A DNA stretch of 64,000 bases from Albifimbria verrucaria (Eukaryota; Ascomycota; Sordariomycetes; Hypocreales; Stachybotryaceae): contig JAHREC010000045.1 of assembly GCA_020081605.1 (NCBI GenBank), positions 1,736,001 to 1,800,000 on the forward strand, given 5' to 3'. The translations under genes and the position numbers were made by a program. Every line of letters starts with the position of its first letter. The stretch's first letter is position 1. The notes beneath the pieces were generated by a model, which was given only the letters and a program-made list of their open reading frames with translations, did no database searches and was not told the origin of the DNA. Positions 1-12,002 of this stretch are shown piece by piece.

Positions 1-1074
1 CGTTAACTACTCTATCCGTAAGGGTCTGCAGGCCTCGCGTTCCAGCATTCGCTGGTTCGATCACGGTGATATGGACGGGCTCGAGCGTGTCATGAAGAGC
101 GTGGCTACGGAGCAGGCAAAGGCTAAGAAGCTCACCCGTCGTTTCATCGTTACCGAGGGTCTGTTTGAGACCGTTGGTGATTCCTCTGATCTGCCTCGTC
201 TTGTCGAGCTCAAGGAGAAGTACAAGTTCCGCATCATCCTCGATGAGACATGGTCCTTTGGTGTCCTGGGCCGCACCGGCCGTGGTCTTACCGAGGCTCA
301 AAACGTGGATCCCCAGCAGGTCGATATGATCATCGGTGCGCTCTCTGGCCCGCTCTGCGCCGCTGGCGGCTTCTGTGCCGGCTCCAAGGACGTCGTCGAG
401 CACCAGCGTATTACCTCGTCTGCCTATACCTACTCTGCTGCCCTGCCCGCCATGATGGCCATGACGGCTAGCGAGACGGTCAACCTGCTGCAGTCCAACC
501 CCGACATCCTCGTCCAGTGCCGTGAGAACATCCGCGCCATGCGCGCCCAGCTCGACCCTCGTAGCGACTGGGTGATATGCACCAGTGCCCTTGATAACCC
601 AATCATGCTGCTTGTCCTCAAGCCCGATGTGGTCAAGGCCAGGAATCTGAGCGTAGAGGATGAGGAACGCATTCTCATGGAGTGCGTTGATGAGGTTAGT
701 AATGCAAACATTTCTACCAATTGTTTTTATTATTTTATTTTTATTTTTGATATTTACCCTGCCCTGCCATTCTTCCCTTCCCCATCTGAGACATTACGGA
801 AATGGCTCGATCCATACGCTCCCGCTACACTCGTGCTGATCTCCTACTTACTTACTCTTAGACGCTCGCCAACGGTGTTATGATTACGAGACTCAAGACT
901 CGGCCACTGGCGCATGCCATCCGGGCCAAGGACGATACTTGGTACCCTCGGCCTGCGCTCAAGGTCTGCATCACCTCTGCCCTGCCCAAGAAGGATATTG
1001 AGAAAGCCGGCGTTACGATCCGCCATGCCATCACCAAGGTCATGACTCGCAAGACGAGCAACAAGGCCAACTGA
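1..1074 (+). CDS. lcb1: Serine palmitoyltransferase subunit 1 (LCB1), 3' part
   Basis: This is the C-terminal part of the LCB1 subunit of serine palmitoyltransferase, the ER enzyme that condenses serine with palmitoyl-CoA in the first step of sphingolipid synthesis. The gene is cut by the window edge; the reading frame starts at base 2. Exon 1 runs to 694, a 167-bp intron spans 695-861 (GTTAGT...TTAG), and exon 2 ends at the TGA at 1072-1074. The fold-type I aminotransferase core is visible, with DETWSFGVLGRTGRG followed by GPLCAAGGFCAGS. The position that holds the PLP-binding lysine in LCB2 has no lysine here, which is the known mark of the non-catalytic LCB1 subunit. No frameshift is needed in this part. 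Assignment is confident; the N-terminal membrane anchor lies outside the window. Confidence 0.93.
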
Positions 1075-2755
1075 TCATGCTGCAAAACCATGGTAGGCGC
1101 GTCGGGGCGCATGGAAGAATGCACCCACCCCGTCGCTATCACAAGCAGGAAAATAACAAATGGTTAATACTCGGCGTTTTTTGGGGAGAGGGCTGTATAG
1201 TAGATGTCTTTTCCCATCGACGATCTGGAAGCCAGCACTGAGAGGGTTGATACGCTACGATCTAAACGGGTAGCTGGGCAAAACATGGCGAGGATCCCGA
1301 TCGATATGTTCCAGGGGAACCGAGATCTCTGGGAGGTTGTAGCCTTGTACACACTGATTTTACATACAGCTTTTTAATGATTAATAGAATTTTTCTCACA
1401 AATCACTCGCGAAGCACTCTCAGCTTGCCGATCCATATTCAGCCTCGAATATCGAAATGACATGCCGGCTCAAGAACCTGTGAACGTCCCCCTCCCGTCG
1501 CCTAGGAAGCAAAAGGAGGCTCTTCTCCGTGTGGCAAATGAAGACTACCATTCTCAAAATAGCATCATGTTTGTGTACGTCCAGGCAATCGTGACATCTC
1601 CGGTTGTGTCCTGCGTTGCACGCGTTTGCGAGCACATAGGACCCGACCGACAGGCACGCAGGCAAGCGCAGGGATCCACCCCGGAGAACGCTGGAAGATT
1701 TCGATGCTCGTCCTTCGTTTCCCTCCCACGGGGCCGAGCCTCGGAATTAACGTCTCGACAGGGCGGGCGAGTGCCTAGTGTTTTGGGAGGCCGGTGTTGA
1801 TCAACTTGTTTTCCGGATGGCCAGCAAGCCAGCCATGCATACTTGGCGAGTAATACTTCGGCCCCGAAGTATGTCTTTTGCCCCTATATGTTTATTTTCA
1901 TTTCGTCTGGGCCTGTCTCACCCAGAGGGCGTCCCGAAACAGCCTGCGACTGGTATGCCTTGGGATTGGGACTGTGCTCCATGTTTTCCAGAGCCGAATC
2001 CAAACAAAGCCTGCTTATGGGATAGGCAAAACGGCGAAATTGCATGAAAGGAGAAGAAGATGATTGGTATCATGTGCCACGTGAGTTCCCGCCTACTGCT
2101 GCGGCGCGGCTGATATGTGAAACTTATCACGATGACGATCAATGGCGAGATCGAATGTCTCGAGCTGCACAATCCACCGAGCGCTTACCCCTGATCTAGA
2201 AGCTCATCTATGGCTGGTCGATTTTCTGTCTCTCAGATTTCCTTCCATATTTCCATCATTAGGCGCAGGAGCCCAAACGGCGCGTTAGGGCCTCCGTTCC
2301 TGGCCAGGGCGGGCCGATGTTTAGGGGCCCATTTCCCGCCGGCGCAGTCTCAGATTGCACGCATTCCTGGCGACGACTGTCTGCGCAGGCGAGAAGCCCC
2401 TCGAGCATTCCTCCATGTGTGTTTACGGCGTAGCCACCGCTGCGGCGGCATCGCGATGGCTTCGGATGGGAGATGAGCATCTCCACCGGCCGATGGCCTC
2501 TCGAAGTCCTTATTGACCCCCGGCAACCCGCTCCGTTGAGATGGAAACGCAAGGAGCACAGCAGTTGCATCTGCATCAGTCAAGGTTGCGTGAGAAGCAC
2601 CGCCTTATTCACTCTTTTTCTTTTTCGATTTCGTTCTTTTTCGGATCCTTTCGGACTGGTGTTGTTTCGTACGCTCCTTCTTTTAGATGATCGGAAGTCT
2701 CGACTTGTCATTTCGTTTATAGGAAATCCCTAGGAAAAGTCGACTATCAAGCGCC
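1075..2755. other. Intergenic region between lcb1 and the giant GH17 gene
   Basis: No coding region could be supported here; open frames are short and read as low-complexity or random protein. The first part must hold the lcb1 3' UTR. The last 170 bases are pyrimidine-rich on the + strand (for example around 2610-2660), as is usual for promoters and leaders of filamentous fungi, and lead into the ATG at 2756. Confidence 0.6.
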
Positions 2756-5700
2756 ATGGGGTTGGGACGTATCGTCGTCTCCGGCCTCGCGCTGTCGGCA
2801 TCGGTCCTAGCTGCTCCAGCTGGTAAGTTGCTACGAGGTTCGAAGGGAGTTGGGCCGGAAAGGCGATGGTAACACTGGTGTAGGTGACCGAGTCGTTCGT
2901 GATGTGGAGGGCCAAGAGATGGATGCGATCCAGGCCAGCAACCTCTTCGAGAATGTGTTTGGGCATGACGATCCCCGTCTAGTGAACGAGGTGGTTGTGT
3001 ACACCAACGACGACGGAAACGCCGTCCGCACCTCGACCGTCAAGGTGCCGGCATGGGCTGGTCACCACAAGGGCAAGACAATCACGCTGCCCGCGGACCG
3101 GGCCAGCGCCCTTCCTAATCCGCTGGACCTCGACCCCAAGCTGAAGGCCAACGTCGGTCAGCAGGCCAACCTCGCGGACCAGGCCATCACGATAGGAGGT
3201 ATCGTCATTGGCGCAACGGCCCCACGACGACGGCCCGAGTAACGACATCGGCACTCCCGACGGTGCCACTTACAACAGCCAGGTTAACTACAGCGCCGGC
3301 CCCGACAGCAACTCTCGGAGGGACGCTTGCCCCCGGCGGTATCCTCAGCGGAATCGGCAACGCGCTCAGCGGCCTCTTCGGCGGCCTCGGCGGTGCTGTA
3401 TCGAGTGCCGTGGCCCCGGTCGTGTCCGTCGTAACCAATGTTGGCGGCGTTGTGTCCAACGTCGGCGGCGTGGTATCGAGTGTCGTGCCGGTTGTGTCCA
3501 ACGTCGTCTCGAATGTGGCACCCGTGGTTTCCAACGTCGGTGGTGTTGTCTCGAGCGTTGCTCCCATTGTATCCAACGTTGGCGGCATCGTATCCAGCGT
3601 GGCCCCTGTGGTATCGAATGTGGTTTCGAACGTGGCACCCGTGGTCTCCAATGTTGGCGGTGTTGTGTCAAACGTGGCACCTGTGGTATCCAATGTGGTA
3701 TCCAACGTGGCACCCGTGGTCTCCAATGTTGGCGGTGTTGTGTCAAACGTGGCACCTGTGGTATCAATGTGGTATCCAACGTGGCACCTGTGGTTTCCAA
3801 CGTTGGTGGTGTCGTGTCAAACGTTGCCCCTATCGTGTCCAATGTGGGAGGTGTTGTCTCGAGCGTTGCTCCCATTGTATCCAACGTGGGAGGTGTTGTC
3901 TCGAGCGTAGCTCCCATTGTGTCCAACGTTGGAGGCGTCGTCTCGAACGTTGCTCCAATCGCCTCAAACATTGGCCAAGTGACCAACGTGGTTTCGGCAT
4001 TGCCCGCACCTAGCCTGTTGACTCTCAGTCTGTCATTGCCTCACCTTCCAGGAATCATCAGTGGTGTCCTTGCATCGAACTCGGTCTCCAACGTTGTTGG
4101 CGTCGTCAACTCCATCTTCGGCGAGTCACTTTTGAGCAGCAACCCGATTGCTCTCCCTACAACCGCTTTGGCCCAGACGACGAACCCACTCGGGGCGTTG
4201 CTGAGCGGCCTCTTCGGCCCGCTCCCTACATCCATTGCCAACCCTCTCACAACTGCTTTGCCAACTGCTCTACCAACAACGGCTGCCAACCCTCTGAGCA
4301 ACTTGCTGGGTAGCTTGCTAGGCAACCCTCTCACCTCTGCGGCGAACCCCTTCCAACTGCGTTGCCAACCTCTCCTGCCAACCCTCTGAGCAACCTATTG
4401 GGTAGCTTGCTAGGTAACCCTCTCACATCGCTGGCTAACCCACTCCCAACTGCTCTGCCAACTGCTCTGCCAACTGCTCTGCCAACCTCAGCCTCGAACC
4501 CTCTGGGCGATCTTCTGGGCAGCCTTCTGGGCAACCCTCTCACATCACTGGCCAACCCGCTCCCAACTGCTTTGCCAACTGCTCTGCCAACCTCAGCCTC
4601 TAACCCTCTCGGCGATCTCCTGGGCAGCCTTCTGGGCAACCCTCTCACTTCCCTCGCGAACCCTCTCAGCAGCGCGCTCCCGACTTCCCTGCCAACCCTC
4701 TGGGCGACTTGCTCGGCAGTCTTCTCGGGAACCCTCTCACTTCGTTGGCCAACCCTCTCCCAACGGCTCTACCAACCGGTCTGCCAACTGGTCTGCCAAC
4801 TGGCTCCCTACTTACCATCGCAGACATCACCCTTGGGAACCTCTTGAGTGACCTGCTCGGTCTTCCTACGGCACTGCCGATCGCTACTAGCGTTCCTAAC
4901 ATCTTGAGCTCCCTGCTGGCCTTGCCCACCAATGTGCCTTCGGGTCTACCAACTGACCTCGGTGGTGTCCTTAGCTCTTTGCTGGCCGTACCAACGAGCT
5001 TACCACCTGGCGTTCCCAGCGACCTTGGTGGTCTTCTAAGCTCCGTGCTCGCTTTTCCAACTGATCTTCCTACTGCTCTCCCCAGTGGCCTGCCGACGGA
5101 TCTCGGTGGTGTCCTAAGCACGCTGCTTGGACCTATCGCTACCGACCTCCCGGGTGTTCTTAGCTCGATCCTTGGACCTGTTCCAACAGACGTCCCGACT
5201 GATCTCGGCGGTGTCCTAAGCACGCTGCTTGGACCTATCGCTACCGACCTCCCGGGTGTTCTCAGCTCGATCCTTGGGCCTGTTCCAACAGACGTCCCGA
5301 CTGATCTCGGTGGCATCCTCAGCTCGATTCTTGGCCCTATTCCCACCGATGTCCCAACTGATCTCGGTGGTGTTCTCAGCTCGATCCTTGGGCCTATTCC
5401 CACCGATGTCCCAACTGATCTCGGTGGTGTCCTAAGCACGCTGCTTGGACCTATCGCTACCGACCTTCCGGGTGTTCTCAGCTCGATCCTTGGACCTATC
5501 CCTACCGATGTCCCAACTGATCTTGGTGGTATCATCAGCTCGATCCTTGGCCCTATCCCTACTGATGTCCCAACTGATCTCGGTGGTATCATCAGCTCGA
5601 TCCTTGGGCCTATTCCCACCGATGTCCCAACTGATCTCGGTGGTATCATCAGCTCGATCCTTGGGCCTATTCCCACCGATGTCCCAACTGATCTCGGTGG

Positions 5701-8700
5701 TATCATCAGCTCGATCCTTGGCCCTATCCCTACTGATGTCCCAACTGATCTCGGTGGCATCATCAGCTCGATCCTTGGCCCTCTGCCTACAGACCTCCCG
5801 ACAGACCTGCCTGGTGTCCTAAGCTCGATCCTCGGTCCTATTCCTACCGACCTCCCGACTGATCTCGGTGGTTTCATCAGCTCGATCCTTGGTCCTCTGC
5901 CCACAGGCCTCCCGACTGATCTGCCTGGTATCCTTAGCACCTTGCTTGGTCCTCTGCCTACAGACTTCCCTACAGATCTCCCCACAGATCTCCCCGCTAT
6001 TCTCAGCTCAATCCTTGGGCCTATTCCGACAGACCTCCCGACTGATCTTCCCGGTGTTCTCAGCTCCTTGCTGGGACCTCTGCCGACGGATATCTTCTCT
6101 GGTCTTCCTACTGACCTTCCTACCGACTTGCCAGGCGTTCTTAGCTCTCTGCTAGGACCTCTTCCCACTGATGGGTCTGGTAACCCTACCGGTGGTCTGC
6201 CTGACCTCCTGAGCTCCCTTCTTGGCCCTCTGCCAACCGATTTCCCCACTGATCTTCCTACGGATCTTCCTGGGGTACTGAGCTCGCTGCTTGGCCCTAT
6301 TCCTACAGATCTACCAACTGACCTCCCTGGAGTGCTTAGCTCACTGCTTGGACCTATCCCCACCGACCTTCCAACTGATCTCCCTGGGGTTCTAAGCTCA
6401 CTGCTTGGACCTATCCCCACTGACCTCCCAACCGATCTACCCGGAGTTCTGAGCTCACTACTTGGACCCATTCCTACAGATCTCCCAACCGATCTGCCCG
6501 GGGTTCTGAGCTCACTACTTGGACCCATTCCTACAGATCTCCCAACCGATCTGCCCGGAGTGCTTAGCTCACTACTTGGACCCATTCCTACAGATCTCCC
6601 AACCGATCTGCCCGGGGTTCTGAGCTCACTACTTGGACCCATTCCTACAGATCTCCCAACCGATCTGCCCGGGGTTCTAAGCTCGCTGCTTGGACCTATC
6701 CCTACAGACCTTCCAACTGACCTCCCCGGAGTGCTTAGCTCACTACTTGGACCCATCCCTACCGACCTTCCAACTGATCTCCCTGGGGTTCTAAGCTCAC
6801 TGCTCGGCCCTATCCCCACTGATCTTCCAACTGACCTTCCTGGCGTCCTAAGCTCTCTGCTTGGTCCTATCCCTACCGATCTTCCTGGAGCGCTCAGCTC
6901 GATCTTCGGACCTCTGCCTACAGATATTCCCACCGATCTTCCTGGAGTTCTTAGCTCACTGCTTGGGCCACTACCAACTGATAACCCCACGGGTGGCCTA
7001 CCAGATCTCTTGAGCTCTCTGCTTGGCCCTATCCCTACAGATTTCCCCACAGATCTGCCTGGTGTTCTCAGCTCCATCCTTGGGCCTATTCCAACAGATC
7101 TTCCGACAGATCTTCCTGGCGTCCTAAGCTCGCTGCTTGGACCTATCCCAACGGACGTTCCGACTGACTTGCCTGGAATCCTTAGCTCCATTCTGGGCCC
7201 TCTCCCACGGATCTGCCTACCGATCTTCCTGGAGTTCTCAGCTCGCTCCTTGGACCTTTGCCTACAGATGCTCCCACCGATCTTCCTGGAGTTCTTAGCT
7301 CGCTCCTCGGACCTTTGCCAACTGATGGTGCTGGTAATCCTACGGGTGGCTTGCCAGATCTCTTGAGCTCTCTGTTGGGTCCTATCCCCACAGGCCTCCC
7401 TACAGATCTCCCTGGTGTGCTCAGCTCGCTGCTTGGACCTATCCCAACAGACCTTCCGACTGACTTGCCTGGAATCCTTAGCTCCATTCTGGGCCCTCTT
7501 CCTACGGATCTGCCTACTGATATTCCAGGAGTTCTCAGCTCGCTTCTAGGACCTCTGCCTACGGATCTTCCAACTGATCTGCCAGGCGTCCTCAGCTCGC
7601 TGCTCGGCCCTCTCCCTACTGCTCTACCTACAGACGTGCCTGATCTACTCAGCTCACTTCTTGGACCTCTGCCAACTAACCTGCCGGATGTGCTCACGTC
7701 TATTCTTGGTCCTCTACCAACGAACTTGCCTGATGTCCTTTCATCGTTGCTTGGTCCGGTTTCCAGTGCCCTGCCGGGACTTCCTACTGGTCTGCCTACA
7801 GATCTACCTGGTTTACTCAGCTCAATTCTTGGTCCTGTCCCGACTGACCTGCCAAATGTCCTCAGCTCACTCCTTGGTCCTCTGCCAACCGATATCTCCG
7901 GTCCTCTCAGCTCGCTGCTTGGGCCTGCTCCCACTGGTCTTCCCACTGGCGGTCTTCCCGACCTCCTTAGCTCGCTCCTTGGGCCTGCTCCCACTGGTCT
8001 TCCCACTGGCGGTCTTCCCGACCTCCTTAGCTCGCTCCTTGGGCCTGCTCCCACTGGTCTTCCCACTGGCGGTCTTCCCGACCTCCTTAGCTCGCTCCTT
8101 GGGCCTGCTCCCACTGGTCTTCCCACTGGCGGTCTTCCCGACCTCCTTAGCTCGCTCCTTGGGCCTGCTCCCACTGGTCTTCCCACTGGCGGTCTTCCCG
8201 ACCTCCTTAGCTCGCTCCTTGGGCCTGCTCCCACTGGTCTTCCCACTGGCGGTCTTCCTGATCTCCTTAGCTCGCTCCTTGGGCCTGCTCCCACTGGTCT
8301 TCCCACTGGCGGTCTTCCTGATCTCCTTAGCTCGCTTCTTGGGCCTGCACCAACGGGTCTTCCAGGCTCTCCTAGCGGCCTTCCAGGCCTTCTCAGCTCA
8401 CTCCTTGGCCCAGCTCCGACTGGATTGCCAACGGGCGGGCTGCCCGGTCTCCTTGGACCGATCCTTAGCGGCCTTCCGGGTCTTCTTGATCCGATAACTG
8501 GACTTCCAAGTCTTCTTGATCCGATAACTGGGCTTCCAAGTCTTCTTGATCCGATAACTGGGCTTCCAAGTCTTCTTGATCCGATAACTGGTCTCCCCAG
8601 CACACTGCCAGGACTGCTAGACCCGATCACCGGCCTTCCAAGTGTGCTCCCAGGTATTCTTGGACCTCTGTCTGGAGTACCCGGCTTCCTCCCAGGTATT

Positions 8701-10577
8701 TTCCGAGGAATACTTGGTCTGCCAGGTGGTTTGCCACCGAACCTGCTTGGCCCGATCCTTGACCCGGTGACCGGCATCATTCCTGGTGGCTTGCCAGGCC
8801 TCATCGGTCCTCTTCTCGACCCAGTGACTGGTATTCCGGGTGGTTTGCCTGGTATTCCGGGTGGTGTTCCGGGTCTGCTTGGTCCACTCCTTGGCATACC
8901 TCCTATTGGCGGTCTACCTAGCCTTTTGCCTGGCCTGTTGCCCGGTCTTCTTGACCCCGTTACTGGCCCTGTTCTCGGTCCCCTCCTCGGACCTCTGCTC
9001 GGTGGTACACCGGGAAGCGGATTGCCTGGTGGGTTGCCAGACCTCCTTGGTCCTATCTTGGGTAATGGACAACCCGGAAGTGGTTTGCTGGGAGTATTGC
9101 CTGGCCTTCTTGGCCCTCTCCTAGGCAACGGACAACCTGGCAGCGGGCTGTTAGGAGCTCTGCCTGGCCTTCTTGGCCCTCTCTAGGCAACGGACAACCT
9201 GGCAGCGGGCTGTTAGGAGCTCTGCCTGGCCTTCTTGGCCCTCTCCTAGGCAACGGACAACCTGGAAGCGGCTTGTTGGGAGCTCTGCCTGGTCTTTTGG
9301 GTGGATTGCCTGGGGCTCCTGGCTCTACACCTCCCTTGATCGCTCTTTTGGGCGCTCTAGGACCTCTACTGAACGAGCCACTTGTGCCAGGTCTCATTGG
9401 ACCGATCCTTGGAGGCATCCTGTTCCCTAGCTCCAACCCCATCTTTCCCGGACCGTTCCCTACAATCAGTATTCCTACGTTTCCGACTCCACCTCCTGGT
9501 AGCCTCTTACCTCTTCCACCTGTAGTCGATGTGAGTGGAACACTTTCGGTTGGTGGTCAGATCACCGTCGGAGGTAGCCTGGGATTCTCTACACGCCCGG
9601 GCGGACCAGTTCAGCCCACGAGCGGACCCGTCCCACCGGCCATTTACGATGACCCTATCTGGGAGCCAGGCCCAGGAAGACCTTCTAACCCTGTACCTCT
9701 GCCTGTATATGGACGTCCTTTGATTCGCCGAGAAGAGATGGCAAAGGACAAGACGGAGGAGAAGCAGGCTCTTCCTGGCGTCTCGTATGCGCCATACAAG
9801 CGCAACCACGCTTGCAAGACACAGAAGGAAGTGAACGAGGACTTTAGCCACATGAAGGGCAAGTACTCGATGGTACGCATCTACGGCACGGACTGCAACC
9901 AGGTTGCGATGGTGCGAGAGGCGGCCAAGGCGAACGACATGAAGGTTTTCTTGGGCATCTGGAACCTCAAGACGATGGCGGAGGAGACGGATGAGATTAT
10001 CAAGGGGATGAATGGCGAGTGGAACATGGTATTCGCCATCAGCGTGGGCAACGAGGTCATTGATCGAGGCGAAGCCAGCGCGGAGGAGGTGGTCGAGGCC
10101 ATCAAGAAGACGCGAAGCCGAGTCCGGGAAGCAGGCTTCAAGGGCCCTGTCGTCGCGGTCAACACGCAGGCGGTAATGGAGGCCCACTCAGAAGTCTGCC
10201 AGGCGTCCGACGTCTGCGCCTTGAACGTGCACCCGTTCTTCAACGCCAACACTTCGGCGGAGGAGGCGGGAAAGTGGGTCATGGAAGCAGTCAAGCGCGT
10301 CCAGGCGCTGATGCCCAAGGATAAGAAGGTCATGGTCGCGGAGACGGGGTGGCCGACGGAGGGCCAGAGCAACGGCGCGGCGGTGCCAGGAAAGGCGCAA
10401 CAGAAGACAGCGCTGGAGGCCATCAGCAAGGCGTACGCCGAGCACCCGGCAGAGCTGTTCCTGTTCTCTGCCTTCAACGACCTGTGGAAGGACAAGGAGG
10501 CCAAGACATTCTTTGTGGAGCAGTCTTGGGGTATCGACGGTGCCGTCTCGGTGGCTGACGCGCAGGCGTCCGAGTAA
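2756..10577 (+). CDS. Giant secreted repeat protein with C-terminal GH17 beta-glucanase domain
   Basis: The ATG at 2756 opens a signal peptide (hydrophobic LALSASVLAA), with a 61-bp intron at 2823-2883. A unique N-terminal part of about 120 residues and a Thr/Ala-rich linker follow. Then come SNVGGVVSSVAP-type repeats (3.4-4.0 kb), LGSLLGNPLTSLANPLPTALP repeats (4.2-4.8 kb) and long arrays of PTDLPGVLSSLLGPI repeats (4.9-7.9 kb), GPAPTGLPTGGLPDLLSSLL (7.9-8.4 kb) and GLPSLLDPIT (8.5-8.6 kb). From about 9750 a GH17 domain begins. Its predicted acid (SVGNEV, Glu codon 10053) and nucleophile (ETGWPT, Glu codon 10341) are both present. GH17 enzymes cleave or transfer beta-1,3-glucan in the wall. 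Six single C losses break the frame (near 3220, 3775, 4347, 4687, 7204, 9181); restoring one C at each gives one frame of about 2,588 residues. I infer a wall-associated matrix protein; the repeat part has no family I recognise. Confidence 0.85.
4930..7900 (+). repeat. Degenerate 19-residue (57-bp) PTDxPTDLxGxxSSxLGPx repeat field
   Basis: Most of the central part of the giant protein is built from units of 19 residues, with alternating hydrophobic blocks (GVLSSLLGPI or GIISSILGPI) and PTD spacers. Between about 6240 and 6880 there are about eleven nearly identical 57-bp units. Around 5100-5790 a sister version with LGG instead of LPG is repeated. Silent differences between units show partial homogenisation. 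Confidence 0.85.
7921..8340 (+). repeat. Seven 60-bp direct repeats, five of them identical
   Basis: The sequence repeats with an exact period of 60 bases from 7921. The first five units are identical, and units six and seven differ by two or three silent changes. Each unit encodes the 20 residues GPAPTGLPTGGLPDLLSSLL in frame. This is the most recently amplified part of the giant protein. Confidence 0.95.
8491..8610 (+). repeat. 30-bp in-frame repeats encoding GLPSLLDPIT
   Basis: About four tandem 30-base units encode the ten residues GLPSLLDPIT. Some units are identical. They continue the proline-glycine-leucine repeat style of the same protein. Confidence 0.85.
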
Positions 10578-11035
10578 CTTGACGATTGTTCCTAAGTTGA
10601 CAACGAAGGCATGAATGCGAGGCGCTGGGGCCGTTTTCTGCTTTGATTTGCTCCTGCGCTGCGGAACCATGATTTTCTTCTTCCTTTTTCGATAAAAAGA
10701 GGCTGGCCGTTGGGCCGAACGAGTAATGTTGAATTTGTTGCCTTGGCTGCGTGTGGTTTGGATATAAGATAAGACAAGACAAGACAAGATTACGTACGGA
10801 TGGTAATGTGACGAAGGAGAATGATGATGTACAGTCAAGAAAGAAAAAAGGTGCATGGGATCTGTTTTCAAGAGGCCAGACGGAGTGTGCCTGGCGAGTA
10901 GTATCTTGACTACCTACCTTAAGTAGACCAAGTTGCATGGCTTTTAGATAATTGGGTGGTGAATCAGATTTTTGGTACCTTGGCTTCACTCGACTGTCCG
11001 CTGCAGCGACGTGGACTGCTGCAGACCTTGTGATT

Positions 11036-11075
11036 TTGACTTGACTTGACTTGACTTGACTTGACTTGACTTGAC
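11036..11075 (+). repeat. (TTGAC)8 microsatellite
   Basis: Eight exact tandem copies of the pentamer TTGAC lie in the intergenic region downstream of the GH17 gene. Confidence 0.97.
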
Positions 11076-11383
11076 TTGGCGAAGGGCAGGCGGTTCATGG
11101 CAAGGAAGAGCAGGAGAGACGTGACCTGGTGTTGGTCATGGGCGAGGAACAAGAAGAACATCGACAAGAAGAAAAAGAAGCAGCAAGACAAGGAATGCCG
11201 ATGCCCTCCCTCGTCAGGGGTTAACTACTAGGTAAGTAGGTACCTACTAAACGTAAGGTAAGGTAAGGCAACCCCATCAGACACGTGCCTTATACACTGC
11301 ATGGCTTTCTCTTGGCTGGAGTACCTGCGTTATACCTGCATCTCATTAGCTTACGCAGAGCAGCTGAGAGTAGCTGGTTGTAT

Positions 11384-11411
11384 CTGGATGCTGGATGCTG
11401 GATGCTGGATG
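11384..11411 (+). repeat. (CTGGATG)4 heptamer repeat
   Basis: Four exact copies of CTGGATG in tandem, followed by a diverged fifth. Confidence 0.95.
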
Positions 11412-12002
11412 CTGGAGGAGGCACCTTCCTTCCTGTTTCCTCAAATAGCACACGCAGGGAAAGAACAGGAGCGGAACCACCCTCATTATTGTTGTTAAGC
11501 AGGTGCCTTCACTACCACCTGCCTTAGGTACCTAAGTAGGTAAGGTAAGGTAGTCACGGTCACCAACAAACCACCTGCTTCCTTTGAGGCATGCTCTTGC
11601 TCCTGCCGCGGCTTATCTCCATTGTTGTTGTCTACCTACCTACACCCCTTCCCGCCCAACCAAACTTATGCCGCTCTTTTCTCTTCTTCTTCTTCTTCTC
11701 TTTCTTCTCTTCTCTTCATCTTTTGCTCCATCCATCCTCTTGGAACATTGCTCATCGCAAATACCCACCCTCCATCGTTTTCCATTACATTCATTCTGCC
11801 GTGCTCTTCCGTTCGTTCTACTACATCTAATCCATCGCTACCTTGCCTCCATTCAACCACCGCAGCTCTCTGAGCATCTCCTCCACTTGCACATATTGAC
11901 AACTCAGTCATTATTCGCAGCCAACTCTTCTCCTCTTCTGGTTCTCTCCCTCTCGTCTTCGAAAGCCCACAATTGACACCTCCCGTTCTCTTCGTCACCA
12001 CC

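Larger units (their letters stand above)
10578..12002. other. Intergenic region with short tandem repeats
   Basis: No gene could be supported. The stretch contains a GATAA/GACAA-like series near 10763-10790, eight TTGAC units at 11036-11075, four 7-bp units at 11384-11411, and several TAGGTACCTA/GGTAAGGTA motifs at 11220-11275 and 11520-11560. The last 300 bases are CT-rich and form the likely promoter and leader of the gene starting at 12003. Confidence 0.6.

Noticed and set aside
4666..9128. Two very long minus-strand open frames (841 and 648 codons) antisense to the giant repeat gene
   Set aside because: They follow the period of the sense repeats, have no signal or domain, and arise because the repeated codons contain no stop on the other strand.
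2756..10577. The giant gene as a decayed pseudogene or as a programmed-frameshift gene
   Set aside because: All six breaks are single C losses, the same kind that occurs in essential genes of the window. The frame is open and uniform between them, and the GH17 domain is intact.
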